Shown here: positions 1 through 7,984 of the stretch, piece by piece
How the letters are laid out: the number at the start of each line of letters is the position of its first letter
How positions within the stretch are numbered: position 1 is the first letter of the stretch
DNA from: DASXMT01 sp963781305
GTDB lineage: Bacteria; Actinomycetota; Acidimicrobiia; Acidimicrobiales; RAAP-2
NCBI GenBank assembly: GCA_963781305.1
Contig: CAWAFL010000014.1
Coordinates: 834,963 to 898,962, forward strand
DNA length: 64,000 nt
Direction of reading: 5' to 3'
Made by a program: the position numbers and the translations under genes
Notes under the pieces: generated by a model
Databases searched by the model: none
The model's input: only the letters and a program-made list of their open reading frames with translations
Told to the model about the DNA's origin: nothing

Positions 1-1
1 T

Positions 2-17
2 CCTCGGCGAACCGAGG
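2..17. terminator. Hairpin beyond tRNA-Asp
   Basis: CCTCGG and CCGAGG pair perfectly around a CGAA loop. The hairpin lies just past the 3' end of the minus-strand tRNA-Asp, so it may terminate or help process that transcript. No U-tract is visible because the window ends here. Confidence 0.4.
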
Positions 18-20
18 AAG

Positions 21-95
21 CGGACCTGACGGGATTTGAACCCGCGACCTCCGGCTTGACAGGCCGGCGTGCACTCCAGGCTGCACCACAGGTCC
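21..95 (-). tRNA. tRNA-Asp (GTC)
   Basis: Read on the minus strand, the 7-bp acceptor stem GGACCTG/CAGGTCC closes a full cloverleaf. The anticodon stem CCGGC/GCCGG holds the loop CTGTCAA with anticodon GTC. The T-loop is GGTTCAAATCC. No CCA is encoded. Confidence 0.95.
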
Positions 96-122
96 CCAAC
101 CAGTACTTAACTGGGGATACCG

Positions 123-195
123 CACCCCCAACGGGATTCGAACCCGTGTTACCGCCTTGAAAGGGCGGCGTCCTAGGCCGCTAGACGATGGGGGC
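123..195 (-). tRNA. tRNA-Glu (TTC)
   Basis: The minus-strand cloverleaf has acceptor GCCCCCA/TGGGGGT and anticodon stem CCGCC/GGCGG around CTTTCAA, so the anticodon is TTC. The T-loop is GGTTCGAATCC. It is 27 bases from tRNA-Asp on the same strand and is probably cotranscribed with it. Confidence 0.95.
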
Positions 196-235
196 TCAAA
201 CCCATACTCAGGGTCTTCGGAGATTAGCAGAGGTA

Positions 236-736
236 TTACGGCAGCCCATCCGGCGCACCGTCTTCGGGAAGCTCGGTGGCAAGAACCTCAATGATCGCCT
301 CCTGCAAGACGCTCAACAGTTGGTACAGCGCGAACTCGGGAAGGCGAGGATCATCGGCCTCGAGGTCGGACATGTCCTCGCTCACGTCCAGCCGGGTGCC
401 CAGCACCAACCGGATCGTCCCCACGGCGGCCAGCCATCCGTTGAGCTCATCGGCGCTCAGGGTCTCGGCGTCGGCCGTCCGGACGAGGGTCTCCAGGGCC
501 TGGCGATGGTGGTTCTCCAGAACCCCTCCGACCAGCTGGCGGTACTCATCCTCGGCCTTGGCGTTGTCCTGGCCGATGTACGCCGGCGGGTAGAGACGCC
601 GGGTCATGGGATCGTCGGAGCCCAGGATGGGCAACAACTGTTCGGGAACCGACCGGAGCAGGGAGCGGACGGCGGTGTCGAGCCGAACACGGTAACGGCC
701 GTCCCGCTGACGGCGGATGGGGGAGAGGAATCCCAT
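236..736 (-). CDS. DUF2017 family protein
   Basis: This 166-residue soluble protein of unknown function matches what I recall of the actinobacterial DUF2017 family, which typically sits next to clpS. That arrangement is seen here, with clpS 18 bases upstream on the same strand. The N-terminus is basic (SPIRRQRDGRYRVRLD) and the C-terminal half is acidic and helical. There is no signal peptide or membrane segment. The two tRNA genes lie downstream. No function can be assigned; the gene order suggests cotranscription with clpS. Confidence 0.8.
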   Translation of the reverse strand: MGFLSPIRRQRDGRYRVRLDTAVRSLLRSVPEQLLPILGSDDPMTRRLYPPAYIGQDNAKAEDEYRQLVGGVLENHHRQALETLVRTADAETLSADELNGWLAAVGTIRLVLGTRLDVSEDMSDLEADDPRLPEFALYQLLSVLQEAIIEVLATELPEDGAPDGLP

Positions 737-754
737 TACGAGATGGTTGGCATC

Positions 755-1063
755 TCAGCCGGACTGCTCCATGGTGGCCCACAGCCCGTGCTCGTGGAGG
801 CGGAACACGTCGAGCTCGGCCCGCTCCCGGGTCCCCGACGACACGACGGCGCGCCCCTTTTGGTGGACATCGAGCATGAGCTTGGTCGCCTTCTCCTTGC
901 TGTACCCGAACAGCTTCTGGAACACGAACGTGACAAAGGACATGAGGTTGATGGGGTCGTTCCACACGATGACCAGCCATGGACGATCTTCCGAGATCGA
1001 CGTCTCGCCCTCGGGTCGCTCCGTCTCGACCGGGGCTGTCTCCACGTCGCCGGTCCTGGCCAT
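755..1063 (-). CDS. clpS: ClpS, N-end rule adaptor of Clp protease
   Basis: ClpS binds the N-domain of a ClpA/ClpC unfoldase and delivers N-degron substrates to ClpP. The 102-residue product has a flexible acidic N-terminal tail of about 30 residues, then the conserved core with VWNDPINLMSFV (the DPxN-type motif), the helix FGYSKEKATKLMLDVHQKG and the strand GRAVV. The open frame extends far upstream antisense-free but without homology, so I place the start at the ATG before RTGDVETAP. The length is normal for the family. Confidence 0.92.
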   Translation of the reverse strand: MARTGDVETAPVETERPEGETSISEDRPWLVIVWNDPINLMSFVTFVFQKLFGYSKEKATKLMLDVHQKGRAVVSSGTRERAELDVFRLHEHGLWATMEQSG

Positions 1064-1116
1064 CCCAGGGGCGACCCTGAGGACCGGGGCCAGGACCTCG
1101 GTCGACGCGTCCACGG

Positions 1117-2055
1117 TCACGTCCCCACCTCGACCGGACTTGCCACCACCACGTCCTCGACGGCCGGTAGGCGAATCTCGGCGTCGTGGTGGGACAGGCC
1201 GTGGTGGAACCACAAGGTGGCCGACCACACCATGGTGGCTCCGAACACGTGGATCCCCACCAGTAGGGCGGGCAGGTGGGTGAAGTATTGGGTGTAGCCC
1301 ACGATGCCCTGAGCGACCATGACCACAAGGAGGATCCGTCCCCGGTCCTGGACCGCAGCGGGCGCATTCGACCGCCAGAGGACAAACAGGAGCACCAACA
1401 AGAAGGCGGCGGTGACCAGGGCGATCTCGGCGTGGATGCGGGTCATGTCCGAGAGGCCCAACGGGATCCGCTTCGCCCCCTTTCCGCCGGCGTGGGGACC
1501 GGTCCCCGTTGTCGCTGTGCCGGCCACCAGCGCCACCACAACCAGACCGATGAAGATCCGGCTGAGGCGCATCGGGGCGGACCCCACCAGCGGACGTCCC
1601 CGACCGGCTGCGTGACCGGACCGGAGCGTGAGTACCACGGCCACTGCCACCAGGGCCATGCCCAGCATGAAGTGGGCCATCACCACATAGGGATTGAGCT
1701 TGGAATACACGACGATCCCACCCAGGACCGCTTCGCCGATGACCCCCAGGATCAGGCCCCCGGCCAGCCAGGTCAGATCCTTCCGGAACGGGCTCCGACG
1801 CCAGGCCCCGATCAGGGCCGCGGCACAGGCCACCACCAGGACGACTACCACTGCCCGGTTCGCGAATTCGACCACCGGGTGGAGCGAGAGCGGGGGCGTG
1901 AGCTGGTGCCGGGAGCAGGTAGGCCAGTCGGGGCAGCCCAATCCGGAGTCGGACAGACGCACGGCTGCGCCGGTCACAACGTTCAGGACGACGATGACCA
2001 GGGTGAACTGACAGAGTCGGCGGAAGGCACGGGGGCTGAGACGGAGGCTGGACAC
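1117..2055 (-). CDS. ctaA: Heme A synthase (COX15/CtaA family)
   Basis: This 312-residue integral membrane protein oxidises the C8 methyl of heme O to give heme A for cytochrome aa3 oxidase. It has about eight membrane segments, the conserved extracytoplasmic loop GLGCPDWPTC with a Cys pair, and family histidines in HPVVEFANR, VMAHFML, RIHAEIAL and GIHVFGA that ligate or pass heme. The start is GTG. It is divergent from ctaB, so both heme O/A steps lie back to back across about 100 bases. Confidence 0.92.
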   Translation of the reverse strand: MSSLRLSPRAFRRLCQFTLVIVVLNVVTGAAVRLSDSGLGCPDWPTCSRHQLTPPLSLHPVVEFANRAVVVVLVVACAAALIGAWRRSPFRKDLTWLAGGLILGVIGEAVLGGIVVYSKLNPYVVMAHFMLGMALVAVAVVLTLRSGHAAGRGRPLVGSAPMRLSRIFIGLVVVALVAGTATTGTGPHAGGKGAKRIPLGLSDMTRIHAEIALVTAAFLLVLLFVLWRSNAPAAVQDRGRILLVVMVAQGIVGYTQYFTHLPALLVGIHVFGATMVWSATLWFHHGLSHHDAEIRLPAVEDVVVASPVEVGT

Positions 2056-2116
2056 CGCCCATCGATGGTACCGGTGGTGCCCGCCACCCGCCTATCCGGG
2101 GGGCTGGGGCCCCGCA

Positions 2117-2146
2117 TTGTCCGGGGACGCTCCCGGGCCGTAGTGT
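2117..2146 (+). promoter_or_regulatory. Possible ctaB promoter
   Basis: TTGTCC and TAGTGT are separated by 18 bases, with the -10-like box ending 8 bases before the ctaB ATG. This would give a leaderless or nearly leaderless transcript. It is a pattern match only. Confidence 0.35.
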
Positions 2147-2154
2147 TTACCCCG

Positions 2155-3063
2155 ATGTCAACGCCCGCCGTCGCCCTTCCGGCCAACCGGGCTCGTGGAT
2201 CTCGCATTGGTTCCTATGTAGCGCTCACCAAGCCGCGCATCATTGAGCTGCTGCTGGTCACCACGCTGCCCACCATGATCGTGGCCAAGCGCGGCTTCCC
2301 GTCGATCTGGCTGATGGTGGCCACGCTGGTAGGTGGGGCACTGGCCGCCGGCGGAGCCAACGCCATCAACATGGTCGTAGACCGGGACATCGACTCGGTC
2401 ATGCACCGGACCCGCCAGCGTCCCCTGGTCACGGGGGCCATGACCCCCCGTGCCGCGCTGGTCTTCGCCATCACTTTGGAAGTGGCCGCCTTTGTGGAGC
2501 TGTGGCTGGCGGTCAACCTGCTCTCGGCCGTCCTGGCCGTGTCGGCCACGTTGTTCTATGTATTCGTGTACACCCTCTGGCTGAAGCGGACCTCGAGCCA
2601 GAACATCGTCATCGGCGGCGCGGCAGGAGCCGTCCCCGTGCTGGTGGGCTGGGCGGCGGTCACCGACAGCCTGTCGTGGACGCCGGTGGTCATGTTCGCC
2701 ATCATCTTCATCTGGACGCCCCCTCACTTCTGGTCGCTGGCCGTGAAGTACAAGGACGACTACGAAGCGGCCAACGTGCCCATGCTCCCGGTGGTGTCGA
2801 CCTTCACCCGGACCGCACGGCAGATCTTCTTCTACACCGTGCTGTTGGTGGCGACCACGCTCGTCCTGGCCAGCGTGGGTCACCTCGGCTGGCTGTATGT
2901 GGTGGCCGCCGTCGGGCTGGGTGCCGTGTTCCTGCTCATGGCCGCGGGCCTGTGGCGCCGGGCTACCCCCAAGGCGGCCATGCGGCTGTTCAGTTATTCG
3001 ATCACGTACCTCACGCTGCTGTTCGTGGTGATGGCCGTGGACGTCTTCGTTCAGCACCGATGA
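2155..3063 (+). CDS. ctaB: Protoheme IX farnesyltransferase (heme O synthase)
   Basis: The enzyme transfers a farnesyl group from farnesyl diphosphate to heme B, making heme O, the substrate of the divergent CtaA. The product is a 302-residue UbiA-family membrane protein with nine predicted helices. The first Asp-rich motif reads NMVVDRDIDSVMHRTRQRPL, and a second conserved loop, HFWSLAVKYKDDYE, is followed by PMLPVV. The start is the ATG before STPAVALPA; the open frame continues upstream but without family similarity. The stop overlaps the next start as ATGA. Confidence 0.93.
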   Translation: MSTPAVALPANRARGSRIGSYVALTKPRIIELLLVTTLPTMIVAKRGFPSIWLMVATLVGGALAAGGANAINMVVDRDIDSVMHRTRQRPLVTGAMTPRAALVFAITLEVAAFVELWLAVNLLSAVLAVSATLFYVFVYTLWLKRTSSQNIVIGGAAGAVPVLVGWAAVTDSLSWTPVVMFAIIFIWTPPHFWSLAVKYKDDYEAANVPMLPVVSTFTRTARQIFFYTVLLVATTLVLASVGHLGWLYVVAAVGLGAVFLLMAAGLWRRATPKAAMRLFSYSITYLTLLFVVMAVDVFVQHR

Positions 3064-3752
3064 GCGACGTGGTCGACGCTTCTCGTTCTGAGGCAGCGAC
3101 CCCACAGCCGGGCCCGGACGCTCAACCTCGGGGCGGCGACGGCTCACCACCGGGAGGCGGCGGCCCGACACCCCCGTCCAACGCTCGGTCCCAGAGCCCG
3201 CGGCGCCTCCGGTCGCTGGTCGTCGGCGTGGTCATTGCCGGCCTCCTCGCCGTCTTTCTCTTCGTGATCCTTCGCCCCGAGAGCAATCAGGCGAACCCTG
3301 CGCTGGGCGTAGGCGACACGGCACCCACCTTCTCCCTTCCCCGCCTGGGTGGTGGGCCGCCGGTGAACCTGGACGCCCTCGGCGTGGACCGGCACAAGCC
3401 GGTCATCCTCAACTTCTTCGCTTCGTGGTGCATCCCCTGTCAGGAGGAGACGCCGATGCTGGGGCAGGCGGCGACCGCAGCCAAAGCGGCTGGGTCACCG
3501 GTCCAGTTCATCGGCGTCGACGTGAACGACCCCTCGAGCAATGCGCTGAACTTCGTCCGGCAGTCCGGGGTGACCTATCCGGTGGGGTCCGACCTGACCC
3601 TGAAGGTGACCTCGGTCGACTACGCGCTGAACGCGCAGCCCAACACTTTCTTCATCGACGGTTCGGGGAAGATCATCGGTCAGCATCAGGGAGCGCTGAC
3701 CAAGACCGAGCTGGCCCAGTGGATGAAGCGCCTGACCGGCGGGGGTTCCTGA
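3060..3752 (+). CDS. TlpA/ResA-like membrane-anchored thioredoxin
   Basis: This 230-residue protein has a Pro/Gly-rich cytoplasmic tail, one membrane anchor at about residues 48-70 and an extracytoplasmic thioredoxin fold. The redox motif is WCIPC in FFASWCIPCQEE, and the cis-Pro region is NAQPNTFFID. Family members reduce apocytochrome c or copper-site cysteines. The 4-base overlap with ctaB suggests a role in cytochrome oxidase or cytochrome c maturation. The specific substrate cannot be told from sequence. Confidence 0.88.
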   Translation: MSDVVDASRSEAATPQPGPDAQPRGGDGSPPGGGGPTPPSNARSQSPRRLRSLVVGVVIAGLLAVFLFVILRPESNQANPALGVGDTAPTFSLPRLGGGPPVNLDALGVDRHKPVILNFFASWCIPCQEETPMLGQAATAAKAAGSPVQFIGVDVNDPSSNALNFVRQSGVTYPVGSDLTLKVTSVDYALNAQPNTFFIDGSGKIIGQHQGALTKTELAQWMKRLTGGGS

Positions 3753-3822
3753 GGCGGCAGTTTCGGCTGGCGGGGCGGTCACCGACGGCGGTCACCGGCG
3801 GCGGGGATGCCGGCGGGATGTC

Positions 3823-4554
3823 CTACTCCCAGCGGAAGGTGAGTGACGCCAGCAGCGGCGCCCCGACCGCCCAGAGGGCCAGCACCAGCCAGTCCTCACC
3901 GGACACGCTCACCCCGGCGCCCAATGAGCGGTGCAATGCATCGGACAACGCGGCAGCGGGAAGGACCCTGGCCACGTCGGCCAGCCAGCCCGGGAGCTTG
4001 AACAGCGGGATCAACATGCCGCCCAGCAGCAGGAGGACCACGAAGAGGCTGTTGACGACGGCCAGGTTGACCAGTGGCTTGAGCGACCCGGCCAGGAACA
4101 GGCCCACCCCACCGAAGGCGACGGTGCCGAGCACCATGACGGCGAGGGCGACGCCGGCGGAGCTCCAGCCGCCGTTGGGGCTCCAGCCCAGGGCCCAGCC
4201 CACGAGGACGAGCACCACCACCTGCACCAGCTCCACCCCGATGACGCTGATGATCTTGGCCCCCAGCAGCCGGGGCCGGCCCAGGGGGGTGGCGGCCAGG
4301 CGCTTCAGGACGCCATATCCCCGGTCGAAGCCGGTGCCGATGCCGAGGGCGACCATCGCGGTGGACATGACGGCCAGGGCCAGGATCCCCGGAACCAGGA
4401 AATTGACGGGGTGCTTGGTACCGGTGGGAAGCACGTGCACGCCGGAGAAGAACAAGAGGAACAAGACGGGGATGCCCAAGGTGAGGAAGAGGGTCTCGCC
4501 ATTGGTCACGATCATGAAGACCTCGGCCCGGAGCTGGGCGGCCAGCACCCTCAT
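3823..4554 (-). CDS. ABC-2 type transporter permease
   Basis: This 243-residue membrane protein has six hydrophobic segments. It begins RVLAAQLRAEVFMIVTNGE, typical of the ABC-2 permease family that exports drugs, lipids or polysaccharide. It pairs with the ATPase encoded just upstream on the same strand. The ATPase frame has no stop before this gene and stays open 659 bases into it, so one of the two frames is probably disturbed by an indel near 4560-4620, or the two were originally a fusion. Confidence 0.8.
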   Translation of the reverse strand: MRVLAAQLRAEVFMIVTNGETLFLTLGIPVLFLLFFSGVHVLPTGTKHPVNFLVPGILALAVMSTAMVALGIGTGFDRGYGVLKRLAATPLGRPRLLGAKIISVIGVELVQVVVLVLVGWALGWSPNGGWSSAGVALAVMVLGTVAFGGVGLFLAGSLKPLVNLAVVNSLFVVLLLLGGMLIPLFKLPGWLADVARVLPAAALSDALHRSLGAGVSVSGEDWLVLALWAVGAPLLASLTFRWE

Positions 4555-5587
4555 GTTCGAGTTCGCCGGGCGCGCCGACCCTGCCGGCCGCGGGCGCGGT
4601 CTCGGACGGTGGTGCCGCGTCAGCCGTTCCAGAGGAGCCAGTGATGGCCAGGTAGGCCTCCTCCAACGAGGAGCCGGTTCGTAGGTCGCCCAGCGTCAGG
4701 TCCCGCTCGGCCAACCAGCGGGCCACGACGGCCACGGCCTCGGGAGCGGTGCCGTTCGCACCCAGGCGGAGCCGGTAGCCGCCCGGACGCTCCTCGTCGA
4801 CGGTGGCCCCCTCGCCCACCGCGGCGGCCAGGGCTCCGGTATCGATTCCCGGATCGGTGGTGAAGCGGATCGAGCCGTCGGCCGATCCCGCTGCCAGCTG
4901 CGCCGGGGTGTCTTCGGCCAGCTTCCGGCCATGATCGATGATGACGACGCGATCGGCCAAGCGCTCGGCCTCGGTCAGCTCGTGGGTGGTCAGGAGGACC
5001 GAGATCCCACGGTCGGCAAGACCGGCGATCACCGCCCGCACGGCCAGCCGGCCCTCGGGGTCGACGCCGGCGGTGGGCTCGTCGAGGAACACCACCGAGG
5101 GCTTGCCCACCAGGGCCAGGGCCAGCGACAGGCGCTGCTGCTCGCCGCCGGACAGCCGCCGCCAGGGCGTCTTGCGCACGGCTCGCAGCCCGACCAGGTC
5201 GAGGAGCTGGTCGGGGTCTTCGGGGTCGTCGTAGTAGCGGGAGAACAGGTCGAGCACCTGGGCGGAGCCGAGCATGGGGTAGATGCCCCCGCGCTGGAGC
5301 ATGACGCCCATGCGCCGGACCAGGGCGGCGTGGTCCTTGTGCGGGTCGAGCCCGAGGACCCGCACGGAACCGGCGGTCGGACGCCGGTAGCCCTCGAGGG
5401 TCTCGACGGTGCTCGTCTTGCCTGCGCCGTTCGGACCGAGCAGGGCCACGATCTCACCGGCGTGGGCGGTGAACGACAAGTGGTCGACGGCGAGCGTGTC
5501 GCCGTAGCGGACGACCAGCTCCTGACAGTCCACGGCTGCGGAAGGCGGAGCGGTCGGCGATCCCGGCGAGTCGATGGCGTGCTCCAC
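3896..5587 (-). CDS. ABC transporter ATP-binding protein (C-terminus out of frame)
   Basis: The nucleotide-binding domain spans about residues 20-320. It has Walker A LLGPNGAGKTS, Q-loop MLQRGG, signature LSGGEQQRLSLALAL, Walker B VVFLDEPTAGVDP and switch His TTHELTEAE. The C-terminal segment up to LEEAYLAITGSS is the usual accessory region of drug/lipid exporter ATPases. From about residue 340 the frame merely overlaps the permease and looks meaningless, so the true stop is probably lost to a frameshift. The real coding part is about 4560-5587. It forms an exporter with the downstream permease. Confidence 0.75.
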   Translation of the reverse strand: MEHAIDSPGSPTAPPSAAVDCQELVVRYGDTLAVDHLSFTAHAGEIVALLGPNGAGKTSTVETLEGYRRPTAGSVRVLGLDPHKDHAALVRRMGVMLQRGGIYPMLGSAQVLDLFSRYYDDPEDPDQLLDLVGLRAVRKTPWRRLSGGEQQRLSLALALVGKPSVVFLDEPTAGVDPEGRLAVRAVIAGLADRGISVLLTTHELTEAERLADRVVIIDHGRKLAEDTPAQLAAGSADGSIRFTTDPGIDTGALAAAVGEGATVDEERPGGYRLRLGANGTAPEAVAVVARWLAERDLTLGDLRTGSSLEEAYLAITGSSGTADAAPPSETAPAAGRVGAPGELEHEGAGRPAPGRGLHDRDQWRDPLPHLGHPRLVPLVLLRRARASHRYQAPRQFPGSGDPGPGRHVHRDGRPRHRHRLRPGIWRPEAPGRHPPGPAPAAGGQDHQRHRGGAGAGGGARPRGLGPGLEPQRRLELRRRRPRRHGARHRRLRWGGPVPGRVAQATGQPGRRQQPLRGPPAAGRHVDPAVQAPGLAGRRGQGPSRCRVVRCIAPLIGRRGERVR

Positions 5588-5615
5588 GGGCGCTCACGCT
5601 ACCGTTGTCGCCGAC

Positions 5616-6917
5616 ATGATCGATATCCGGCTGGTTAGGGAGGATGTGGACGCGGTGAAGGCCGCGCTGGCCCGCCGCGGGGTGGACGCAGCCGAAGTCG
5701 ATCGCCTGGTCTCCCTCGACGCCGAGGCTCGAGCCGCTGTCGGCCGTCGGGACGAGCTGCGGGCCCGGGTGAAGGCCATCTCCAAGCAGGTGGGCGAGGC
5801 CCGCAAAGCAAAGGACAACGATCGGGCCGAGTCGCTGATGGCGGAGAGCCGGCAGATCGGCCAGGAGGAGCGCGATGCCGGCGACGTGGCCGAGGCCAGC
5901 CAGGAGGCGGTGCACCAAGCGCTGTTGATCCTGCCCAACCTGCCGGCCGAGGACGCCCCCGACGGCGGCGGCCCCGAGGACAACGTGACCATCCGATCGT
6001 GGCCAGACGTCGCGCCGACCTACACCGAGTCCCAGCGGGTGCCCCACTGGGAGGTCGGGGCCACGCTCGGCATCTTGGACATGGAGCGCGGGGCCAAGCT
6101 GTCCGGGTCGATGTTCCCGTTGTACCGGGGTTTCGGTGCCCGATTGCTGCGGGCCCTTACTTCGTTCGCCATGGACCGGCACTCCGACGCCTACGAGGAG
6201 ATCCGGCCCCCCACCCTGGTCCGGACCGAGACCATGGTGTCGACCGGCCAGCTGCCCAAGTTCGCCGATGACGCCTATCACCTGGAACGCGACGACCTGT
6301 GGGCCATCCCCACGGCGGAGGCCCCGCTGACCTCCATGTCCCGCGGCGACATCCTGGAGGAGGACGAGCTGCCGGTGCGGCTGACGGCGGCCACCCCGTG
6401 CTTCCGCCGCGAGTCGGGGGCGGCGGGCCGGGACACTCGCGGCCTCTTGCGGGTGCACGAGTTCGAGAAGGTCGAGCTGTTCGCCTATGCCACCCCCGCG
6501 CAGGCTCCGTCGGCCCACGCAGACATCCTGGAGCGGGCCGAGGCGCTGCTGCGCGAGCTCGGATTGCAGTACCGGGTCCTGGACCTGTGTGCCGGCGACC
6601 TCGGCATCTCGTCGGCCCGCACCTTCGACCTCGAGGTGTACTCGCCGGGGTGCGACCAGTGGCTCGAGGTGTCCTCGGTCAGCTGGTTCCGGGACTACCA
6701 GGCCCGGCGGGGCAACATCCGCTACCGACCGACCGGCGGCGGCTCACTGGCCTTCGTCCATACCCTGAACGGGTCGGCATTGGCCTGGGCCCGGATCTGG
6801 GCCGCGGTGGTGGAAACGGGCAGGCAAGCCGACGGGTCGGTGGCGCTGCCGGCGGTGTTGCGCCCCTACCTGCGGGGCGAGGGAGTGATCCCGGTGCCTG
6901 CTGTCGCGCCTGGCTGA
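5616..6917 (+). CDS. serS: Seryl-tRNA synthetase
   Basis: This cytoplasmic class II synthetase charges tRNA-Ser. The 433 residues open with the typical MIDIRLVREDVD and a long antiparallel coiled coil (about residues 25-105) that grips the tRNA long arm. Motif 2 is CFRRESGAAGRDTRGLLRVH with the FEK turn, and motif 3 is NGSALAWARIWAAVVE. I chose the ATG before IDIRLV rather than an upstream in-frame ATG because all SerS proteins start here. The length is standard. Confidence 0.95.
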   Translation: MIDIRLVREDVDAVKAALARRGVDAAEVDRLVSLDAEARAAVGRRDELRARVKAISKQVGEARKAKDNDRAESLMAESRQIGQEERDAGDVAEASQEAVHQALLILPNLPAEDAPDGGGPEDNVTIRSWPDVAPTYTESQRVPHWEVGATLGILDMERGAKLSGSMFPLYRGFGARLLRALTSFAMDRHSDAYEEIRPPTLVRTETMVSTGQLPKFADDAYHLERDDLWAIPTAEAPLTSMSRGDILEEDELPVRLTAATPCFRRESGAAGRDTRGLLRVHEFEKVELFAYATPAQAPSAHADILERAEALLRELGLQYRVLDLCAGDLGISSARTFDLEVYSPGCDQWLEVSSVSWFRDYQARRGNIRYRPTGGGSLAFVHTLNGSALAWARIWAAVVETGRQADGSVALPAVLRPYLRGEGVIPVPAVAPG

Positions 6918-7085
6918 CCGCCCTGCCGGTGCCTGCCGGTGCGTGGCTGTGCCCTGCCGGTGGATGGCTGCGCCCTGGCGGCGAGGGTCCGTCGTGAGCG
7001 GTCTCGCGAGGTTCGTGAGGAGTCTGGTGAGGTCGTGTCGCAAGGTCGGACCACGCCTTGGTACATCGCGTTTTGGAATCGCACG

Positions 7086-7119
7086 CGTTTGGGCGAAAGT
7101 TGGTGGATTCGCCCAAACG
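7086..7119. repeat. Perfect 12-bp inverted repeat
   Basis: CGTTTGGGCGAA (7086-7097) and its exact reverse complement (7108-7119) flank a 10-base spacer. No T-run follows on either side, so an operator is more likely than a terminator. Confidence 0.6.
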
Positions 7120-7204
7120 TGGGAGAAATTCAAAAACACCATGTGCGTAGGGATCTCAGCACGACCATCCCGGCTGACCCCCTGAGCTCTGCAACGACGC
7201 CGGC

Positions 7205-7223
7205 CGGCCGAAGAGGACGGCCG
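7205..7223 (-). terminator. Possible terminator after regX3-like gene
   Basis: CGGCCG, a 7-base loop and CGGCCG lie 7 to 25 bases past the stop of the response-regulator gene on the minus strand. There is no U-tract. Confidence 0.3.
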
Positions 7224-7229
7224 ACCCTG

Positions 7230-7976
7230 CTACGCCTTGGCCGCGTCGAAGCGGTAACCCACGCCTCGGATGGTGGTGATGAGCTTGGGCGTCGAGGGGT
7301 CCTCCTCGACGTGACTGCGCAGCCGCTTGATGTGCACGTCGAGCGTCTTGGTGTCCCCGTAGTAGTCGGAGCCCCAGATGCGGTCGATGAGCACGTCCCG
7401 GGTCAGCACCCGACCGGCGTTCTCCATCAAGAGGGACAGCAGCTCGAACTCCTTGCGGCGGAGGTGGACGTCGTCGCCCCGCACGAATACCAGGTGCCGG
7501 TCGGGGTCGACCTGGATGCCACCGGCCTCGAGCACCGAGCGCCCACCGTACTCACCGGCGCCGTCTGATCCGTTCCCTCCCGACACCGGGTCGGGCGCAG
7601 GGGTACGACGCAGGACGGCCCGCATGCGGGCCACCAGCTCCCGGAGCCGGTAGGGCTTGGACACGTAGTCGTCGGCTCCGACCTCGAGGCCCACCACCGT
7701 GTCGATCTCGGTGCCCTTGGCCGTCACCATGATGATCGGGACCGACGAGCGGGCCCGGATCGACCGGCACACGTCGATGCCCGACATCTTGGGCAACATG
7801 AGGTCGAGCAGGATCAGGTCCGGCTGCACCACGTCGAACAGGCGAAGCGCCTCGCGTCCGTCGCGGGCCACGGTGACGTCGAACCCCTCGCGGGCCAGCC
7901 CGACGACCAGGGCGTCGACAAACGACTCCTCATCCTCGGCGAGCAGGACCTTCGTCTGGGAGGTGTCCGGTTCCAT
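7230..7976 (-). CDS. regX3: RegX3-like OmpR/PhoB family response regulator
   Basis: This 248-residue DNA-binding response regulator has a receiver domain (residues 8-125) with acidic pocket AEDEE, phosphoacceptor in LILLDLMLPKMSG, Thr in MVTAKG and Lys in VSKPYRL. A Gly/Ser linker leads to a winged helix ending in TIRGVGYRFD. It is phosphorylated by the kinase encoded 8 bases upstream. In actinobacteria the RegX3/SenX3 pair controls phosphate starvation, and the close gene order and PAS-type kinase support that assignment. The exact regulon here is inference. Confidence 0.85.
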   Translation of the reverse strand: MEPDTSQTKVLLAEDEESFVDALVVGLAREGFDVTVARDGREALRLFDVVQPDLILLDLMLPKMSGIDVCRSIRARSSVPIIMVTAKGTEIDTVVGLEVGADDYVSKPYRLRELVARMRAVLRRTPAPDPVSGGNGSDGAGEYGGRSVLEAGGIQVDPDRHLVFVRGDDVHLRRKEFELLSLLMENAGRVLTRDVLIDRIWGSDYYGDTKTLDVHIKRLRSHVEEDPSTPKLITTIRGVGYRFDAAKA

Positions 7977-7984
7977 CTTCGTCT

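Larger units (their letters stand above)
6918..7229. other. Intergenic region between serS and regX3-like gene
   Basis: No gene is seen. It contains CCTGCCGGTG three times at 6922-6962 and a perfect inverted repeat at 7086-7119. The base composition of the right half is noticeably more AT-rich than the flanks. Confidence 0.6.

Noticed and set aside
188..1297. 369-codon plus-strand frame
   Set aside because: Antisense to DUF2017, clpS and ctaA; its translation is Gly/Pro/Arg-rich without any family pattern.
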